Shown piece by piece: positions 57,662 through 64,000 of a stretch of DNA of 64,000 nucleotides. The DNA is from Bradyrhizobium sp. 21. GTDB taxonomy: Bacteria > Pseudomonadota > Alphaproteobacteria > Rhizobiales > Xanthobacteraceae. Made by a program: the position numbers and the translations under genes. Positions within the stretch are counted from its first letter, which is position 1. Every line of letters starts with the position of its first letter. Where the stretch lies: NCBI RefSeq assembly GCF_023073335.1, contig NZ_JADPJG010000006.1, positions 124,001-188,000 on the forward strand. The letters run 5' to 3'. The notes under the pieces are model-generated. The model did not search any database. It saw only the letters and a program-made list of their open reading frames with translations, and was not told the DNA's origin.

Positions 57662-58624
57662 TTGGGCAGCCACGACCATCACGGTCATCACCACCATGAT
57701 CATGCCGGCCATTCGCATGATCATGGTCACGGCCACGCGCATGTCCATGCCCCCGCCAGTTTCGGCAAGGCGTTCGCGATCGGCATTACGCTCAACACCG
57801 CGCTGGTCGTGGCCGAGGCGATCTATGGCTATATCGGCAACTCCACCGCCCTCCTCGCCGATGCCGGCCATAACCTTTCCGACGTGCTCGGCCTCGTGGT
57901 GGCCTGGGGCGCGTCGATCGCGGCAAGGCGCGCACCGAGCGGACGCTTCACTTATGGCTTTCGCGCCTCCACCATCCTGGCGGCGCTGGCGAACGCCGTG
58001 TTCCTGCTGGTCGCAACCGGTGCGATCGGCTGGGAAGCGATTTTGCGGATGCGCGAGCCGGAGCTGGTCGCAGGCGTCACCGTGATGGTGGTCGCCGGCA
58101 TCGGCATCCTCATCAACGGTTTTACGGCCATGCTGTTCGCGCGCGGCCGCAAGGACGACATCAACATCGAAGGCGCCTACCTGCACATGGCGGCGGACGC
58201 CGCGGTCTCGCTCGGCGTCGTGGTTTCGGCGGCGCTGATCATCTGGACCGGCTGGCTCTGGCTTGATCCCGTCACCAGCCTCGTCATCTGCATCACCATC
58301 CTCTGGAGCACGACCAGCCTGCTCCGCGGCTCCATCGACATGTCGATGGCGGCAGCGCCCAAGGGCACCGACCTCGCCGCGATCAGGGCGTTCCTGCTGG
58401 CGCGGCCGGGCGTGTCCGCGATCCACGATCTCCACGTCTGGCCGATCTCGACCACCGAGACCGCGCTGACTTGCCATCTCGTCATGCCCGCCGGCACCGC
58501 CGACGCATTCCTGATGGAGACCGCGCAGCTGCTGAAGACCTCCTTCCGCATCGGCCACAGCACGATTCAGGTTGAGACGCATCCCGACAATGGCTGCGCG
58601 CTGGCGCCGGATGATGTGGTGTGA
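57662..58624 (+). CDS. Cation diffusion facilitator (CzcD/DmeF-like)
   Basis: 320 residues, beginning at a TTG (57662) two bases after the czcA stop; GGGGAGCG of the czcA end serves as its ribosome site. The N-terminus is extremely His-rich (HDHHGHHHHDHAGHSHDHGHGHAHVH). Six membrane helices follow, with the metal site HNLSD (in ALLADAGHNLSDVLG) and HMAADAAVS, and the C-terminal cytoplasmic domain VSAIHDLHVWPISTTETALTCHLVMP. It exports zinc or related divalent ions from the cytoplasm to the periplasm, feeding the CzcCBA pump. Confidence 0.94.
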   Translation: MGSHDHHGHHHHDHAGHSHDHGHGHAHVHAPASFGKAFAIGITLNTALVVAEAIYGYIGNSTALLADAGHNLSDVLGLVVAWGASIAARRAPSGRFTYGFRASTILAALANAVFLLVATGAIGWEAILRMREPELVAGVTVMVVAGIGILINGFTAMLFARGRKDDINIEGAYLHMAADAAVSLGVVVSAALIIWTGWLWLDPVTSLVICITILWSTTSLLRGSIDMSMAAAPKGTDLAAIRAFLLARPGVSAIHDLHVWPISTTETALTCHLVMPAGTADAFLMETAQLLKTSFRIGHSTIQVETHPDNGCALAPDDVV

Positions 58625-58713
58625 GGCAGTTGCAAGCGCCCATGCCGGTTGCGCTTGCGCTACTCAAAATGAAAGACTGACCCCCACCCGTAATCAGTCG
58701 TCTCAAGAAGCCC

Positions 58714-59571
58714 ATGCCGCTGGAATATCGCGTCTACACGACGAAGTTCGATAAGGAAGTTCGTGCGAGCGACATCGGCTCAGTCCTGGGCTCGCTTTCC
58801 CGTGGTGACCAAGCGGCACTTGATGAGGCCAGACGGGTTCTTCAGATGCGCCTGATACCCTGGAAAACGAACATCCAGATCACGGGCTCCGAAGCCGCAG
58901 CCCGTATTAGATCAGCTCTCGGAGAGGCCGAACGGGCAGATACGGTCGTATCCATCCTCGTCGACCACTCAGGCTCCATGCGGGGCCAAAACATACTATA
59001 CGCGGCAGCTACGATTGAGGTGGTCGAGGAGTTTCTGCGGTCGCTCGGAATAGCTTACGAAGTGCTGGGATTCACGACCACGCAATGGCGTGGTGGACGC
59101 TCTCGCAGGCGATGGAAGTGGCGCTTCAGACCGCAACATCCGGGTCGATTAAACGATATCCTTCACATCATCTACCGAAGCGCGACTGACAAATATTCAA
59201 GCGGATGGGATCTCGGCCAAATGCTCCGCGCCGATCTACTCAAAGAGAATATTGATGGGGAAGCGGTTCTGTGGGCCGAGCAGCGTTTGCTGGCCCTGCC
59301 GCAAAGACGGAAGCATCTTTTCGTGCTGTCCGACGGCGCGCCGGTCGACGACGCGACGCTTTACGCGAATGGCAAGGACTATCTTTGGAACCACCTCCGC
59401 GAGGTCGTCGAACGGGTCCAGAAATCCGGCGAGGTCCAGCTGGCGGCGATCGCAATAGGTCGCGAAGCCGGGCCGCTGTACCCTGTCTTCGACCAGATCG
59501 ACGCCGCAAGCGATCTCGGCGGCGCCTTGTTGTCGCTGATAGAACGCGTCCTCATATCGAAGGCGGCCTAG
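58714..59571 (+). CDS. CobT-like VWA domain protein, standalone
   Basis: 285 residues. It matches the C-terminal VWA part of the cobaltochelatase subunit CobT (CobT_C, PF11775): a MIDAS site DHSGSMRG (D84, S86, S88), LGFTTTQWRGGRSRRRW, PGRLNDILHIIYRSAT, LLKENIDGEAVLWAEQRLLALPQRRKHLFVLSDGAPVDD. The N-terminal region YTTKFDKEVRASDI is the short CobT pre-VWA linker; the large acidic CobT N-terminus is absent (CobT is about 600 residues). No CobN or CobS lies nearby. A bare CobT-type VWA gene also occurs in some phages and accessory regions. Base composition is slightly less GC-rich than neighbours. Confidence 0.88.
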   Translation: MPLEYRVYTTKFDKEVRASDIGSVLGSLSRGDQAALDEARRVLQMRLIPWKTNIQITGSEAAARIRSALGEAERADTVVSILVDHSGSMRGQNILYAAATIEVVEEFLRSLGIAYEVLGFTTTQWRGGRSRRRWKWRFRPQHPGRLNDILHIIYRSATDKYSSGWDLGQMLRADLLKENIDGEAVLWAEQRLLALPQRRKHLFVLSDGAPVDDATLYANGKDYLWNHLREVVERVQKSGEVQLAAIAIGREAGPLYPVFDQIDAASDLGGALLSLIERVLISKAA

Positions 59572-59572
59572 C

Positions 59573-60433
59573 CTACGCCGCCTTCGCCGTCACGATCCAG
59601 ATTGCGCCCTGGAGCGCCACGTTCTGTCCCTTCAAGAACGGCGTGAGCATCTCGCGGATCGAGGCTTTTGCGGCCGCGTACGTCTCCGGCGGATGCCCCT
59701 GCAGCGCGCGGCTGGCGGGGCCGATCTGGAGCGAGCCCTCGACCGCGGCATCGAGCCCGCCGCCGATCGCGACATCCATTGCGAGATTGTGCGGCTCCAT
59801 CGCGACATCGACGAAGCCGGCGCCGCCAAGGATGCGTTTCACGCGCTCTTCCGAAGCGAAGGCGAACGGGCCCGGCTCCTCCGGTCCGACCGGCGGCATC
59901 TTTGGGACGTGTTTGTAGACCGCCATCAGCGGCGCCATCATCCACGGGTTTTCCTTCGGCTCGCGCCAGCAGGCAAAGGCGAGCCGCCCGGACGGCTTCA
60001 GGGCACGACGAAGGTTGGTGAAAGACGCGATCGGGTCAGCGAAGAACATCACGCCGAACCGCGAGGCCAGCAGGTCGAAACTCGCCGGCTCGAACGGATG
60101 CACGGTCGCATCCGCCAGCACGAAATCGAGCGGCAGGCCCTTTGGCGCGAACGCACGCGCCTGCGACAGCATCGGGTCGGAGACGTCGAGGCCGAGCGCA
60201 AAGCCATTCGGCGCCACCGCCTTCGCGAACGCGACCGTCGTCGCGCCAGAGCCGCAACCGACGTCGATCACGCGCTCGCCTGGCTTCGGCCTGGCGCGGT
60301 CGATCAGCACGTCGGCAATGGGTCCGAGCAGGCTCTCCTGCGCCCCGTGACGATCGGCCCAGCGTTGCCCGCTGGGGCCATTCCAATAGGCGATCTGATC
60401 GGCGTTTTGTTCGTGTCCGCTTGGTTCTTGCAT
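59573..60433 (-). CDS. Class I SAM-dependent methyltransferase
   Basis: 286 residues. The SAM-binding motif is VIDVGCGSGATTVAFAKAV, then ALGLDVSDPMLSQAR, VLADATVHPFEPASFDLLASRFGVMFFADPIASFTNLRRALKPSGRLAFACWRE, the UbiE/Methyltransf_11 layout. The N-terminus (DQIAYWNGPSGQRWADRHGAQE) is typical of a subgroup of uncharacterised methyltransferases in alphaproteobacteria. It converges with the CobT-like gene, stopping one base apart. Confidence 0.93.
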   Translation of the reverse strand: MQEPSGHEQNADQIAYWNGPSGQRWADRHGAQESLLGPIADVLIDRARPKPGERVIDVGCGSGATTVAFAKAVAPNGFALGLDVSDPMLSQARAFAPKGLPLDFVLADATVHPFEPASFDLLASRFGVMFFADPIASFTNLRRALKPSGRLAFACWREPKENPWMMAPLMAVYKHVPKMPPVGPEEPGPFAFASEERVKRILGGAGFVDVAMEPHNLAMDVAIGGGLDAAVEGSLQIGPASRALQGHPPETYAAAKASIREMLTPFLKGQNVALQGAIWIVTAKAA

Positions 60434-60501
60434 CGGGCCTCCCGTTCGGCGGCCCCCCTGGGCTGGCCTGCGAAGCCATCGATCGCGAAGCGAGCGAAGG
60501 C

Positions 60502-60578
60502 TGGTGGGCGGTGAGAGATTCGAACTCCCGACCCTCTCGGTGTAAACGAGATGCTCTAACCAGCTGAGCTAACCGCCC
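60502..60578 (-). tRNA. tRNA-Val (TAC)
   Basis: 77 bases with encoded CCA. Acceptor GGGCGGT pairs with ACCGCCC, the D arm is TAGCTCAGCTGGTTAGAGC, the anticodon TAC lies in CGTTTACACCG, and the T arm is GTCGGGAGTTCGAATCTCTC. All stems pair. Confidence 0.96.
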
Positions 60579-60640
60579 TCGCCGCCTGTTTAGCCCTACG
60601 CGCCCCGAAGGGGCAAGTGCCCAGCCTGACGACTTAAGCC

Positions 60641-61045
60641 TCAATCGCCCGGGCGCCCCGGCAGCAACGGCACCGCGTCGATCCACACCGCCGCGGACCG
60701 GCACCAGATCTGCCTGGCGGGCCGCAATTTGTCGCGCTGGCGGATGCTGCCCCAGCGGATACCCCAATCGTCCTCCTGGTCGCCCTCGCCGCTCGTGAAC
60801 AGCGGGGAACCGCAATTGGCGCAAAAGTGCTGGAAGCGCATCCGGCCGTTGTCGCCGCGCTTGCCGTAGACCCTGGGCGTACCGCGGGTCAGCTTGACGT
60901 CGGCACCGGTGCAGACCGCGGTCACCCGGAATGGCGAGCCGGTGAGCGTCTGGCAATCGGTACAGTGGCAGACCGACACGGTCTCGGCGTCGATCTCGGC
61001 TTCAAAGGCGACCTGCCCGCAATGGCATTGCCCGTCGATTTGCAT
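60641..61045 (-). CDS. GFA family zinc-binding protein
   Basis: 134 residues from the ATG at 61045. The zinc/Cys pattern GQCHCGQVAFEAEI ... SVCHCTDCQTLTGSPF ... FCANCGSPLF is the glutathione-dependent formaldehyde-activating (GFA/CENP-V) family. The founding enzyme condenses formaldehyde with glutathione; most members have unknown substrates. It is monocistronic, between the lon terminator and tRNA-Val. Confidence 0.92.
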   Translation of the reverse strand: MQIDGQCHCGQVAFEAEIDAETVSVCHCTDCQTLTGSPFRVTAVCTGADVKLTRGTPRVYGKRGDNGRMRFQHFCANCGSPLFTSGEGDQEDDWGIRWGSIRQRDKLRPARQIWCRSAAVWIDAVPLLPGRPGD

Positions 61046-61069
61046 CGCCCTCGTCCCCTGCCCCAAACA

Positions 61070-61095
61070 AAAACGGCGCCCGAAGGCGCCGTTTT
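61070..61095 (-). terminator. lon: Terminator after lon
   Basis: AAAACGGCGCC, a CGAA loop (TTCG on the minus strand) and GGCGCCGTTTT form an 11-bp stem. On the minus strand it is followed by TTTTTG, about 25 bases after the lon stop. The stable UUCG-type loop supports a real terminator. Confidence 0.9.
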
Positions 61096-61118
61096 ATCAT
61101 TTTTTTCGGGCTGCGATC

Positions 61119-63542
<2,424 letters not shown>

Positions 63543-63711
63543 GGCCTTTTCCTTTTGCTTTGCCCCCTTGCACGCAGTCCGCTCCGCTCATGCGCAACCG
63601 CCACAAGGTGCCGAGGTGATCCGCAAAACCGATCGGTCCCTTTTGGTTGGACCGGCTCGTCGGATCGGAACTGAGGCGAATCTTGAAGAGAATTCTCGCT
63701 CGCCGCCGACA

Positions 63712-63741
63712 TTAGGTGGCTATCGACCCGGGGGGTGTCAA
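63712..63741 (-). promoter_or_regulatory. lon: Possible lon promoter
   Basis: On the minus strand TTGACA is followed after about 18-19 bases by ACCTAAT. The -35 element is perfect but the -10 is weak, so a heat-shock or other sigma factor may be involved. This rests on inspection only. Confidence 0.35.
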
Positions 63742-63799
63742 GTCATTGAAACACACGCGCCATCAGGCGCTTACGCACGCAGCTAAGCGACGCAACTCC

Positions 63800-63824
63800 G
63801 GCTGCGGAGATACTTTCCGCAGCC
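63800..63824 (-). terminator. clpX: Hairpin after clpX without T-run
   Basis: GGCTGCGGA and TCCGCAGCC form a 9-bp stem with a seven-base loop, about 40 bases after the clpX stop. The lack of a following T-run means it may be a weak terminator or a processing site. Confidence 0.45.
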
Positions 63825-63864
63825 CTCAACTGTTGAGACGATTGGAGCGTTCCAGCGCCGTAAA

Positions 63865-64000
63865 TCAGGCGCTGGCGTTCTCGACGGCGCGATCGGACCG
63901 ATCGGCGTAGATGTAGAGCGGACGCGCTGTTCCTTCCACGACTTCGCGGGAAATCACGACTTCTTCCACACCTTCGAGGCCCGGCAGGTCGAACATGGTC
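63865..64000 (-). CDS. clpX: ClpX, C-terminal end only (cut by window)
   Basis: The last 44 codons are in the window. The translation [22 protein letters not shown] and [21 protein letters not shown] matches the C-terminus of ClpX, the ATPase that unfolds substrates for ClpP. Its place before lon fits the common clpP-clpX-lon order. Confidence 0.9.
   Translation of the reverse strand, partial: TMFDLPGLEGVEEVVISREVVEGTARPLYIYADRSDRAVENASA

Larger units (their letters stand above)
63543..63864. other. Intergenic stretch between clpX and lon
   Basis: 322 bases without a gene. It holds a 9-bp hairpin (63800-63824), a possible lon promoter near 63712-63741, and a GAGAATTCTC palindrome at about 63688. 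Nothing else is recognised. Confidence 0.6.

Overview
The window is a piece of a GC-rich alphaproteobacterial chromosome. Gene content, gene order and protein sequences point to Bradyrhizobium or a close relative in the Nitrobacteraceae. The indications are a complete 14-subunit complex I operon, MtnK, DUF1467, tRNA genes with encoded CCA, the lon/clpX pair, and a GCATGATC...GATCATGC palindromic repeat family. The genus is an inference from these features, not from a search. Most genes are household or transport genes, and there is no prophage, integrase, IS element or CRISPR array.

Layout. 1-2581: a TonB-dependent receptor (cut by the window edge) preceded by a small exported Cys/His protein. 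3051-7167: a single-domain globin, then a sugar-type ABC transporter (binding protein, double ATPase, permease). 7323-10022: a tight operon of an ATC-hydrolase-like enzyme, a RidA protein and a VOC protein, divergent from a short LysR regulator. 10358-12112: a LolC/E-like permease and a small membrane protein, with no LolD ATPase. 12215-17628: a dipeptide/oligopeptide ABC transporter (dppA-B-C-D-F order). 17902-18783: an unknown exported protein.

18870-39482 (all minus strand): the complex I operon nuoA-B-C-D-[FkbM methyltransferase]-E-[66-aa membrane protein]-F-G-H-I-J-K-L-M-N runs without real gaps into birA and RNase J. These are followed by methylmalonyl-CoA epimerase, DUF1467, a small membrane-anchored protein and MtnK. 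The two extra genes inside the nuo operon, the His/Asp-rich insert in NuoL and the palindromic repeat between nuoK and nuoL are its unusual points.

40157-45834: a siderophore-type TonB receptor and a MarR regulator on the minus strand face a Rieske oxygenase and an MFS transporter on the plus strand. 45975-50169: a small exported protein, an FkbM methyltransferase fused to a SEC-C zinc motif, tRNA-Asp, an HU-like protein, peptidase T and an alpha/beta hydrolase. 50189-51661: membrane protein, a 24-aa membrane peptide gene and a small conserved protein. 51777-58624: a divalent-metal efflux operon (small His/Cys protein, CzcC-, CzcB- and CzcA-like proteins and a CDF transporter). 58714-61045: an orphan CobT-like VWA protein, a methyltransferase, tRNA-Val and a GFA-family protein. 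61119-64000: lon and the 3' end of clpX.

The best candidates for something undescribed are the FkbM methyltransferase and the small membrane protein embedded in the complex I operon, the ATC-hydrolase/RidA/VOC catabolic cassette, the orphan CobT-type VWA protein, and the recurring pairing of a small exported His/Cys protein with an outer-membrane metal system.
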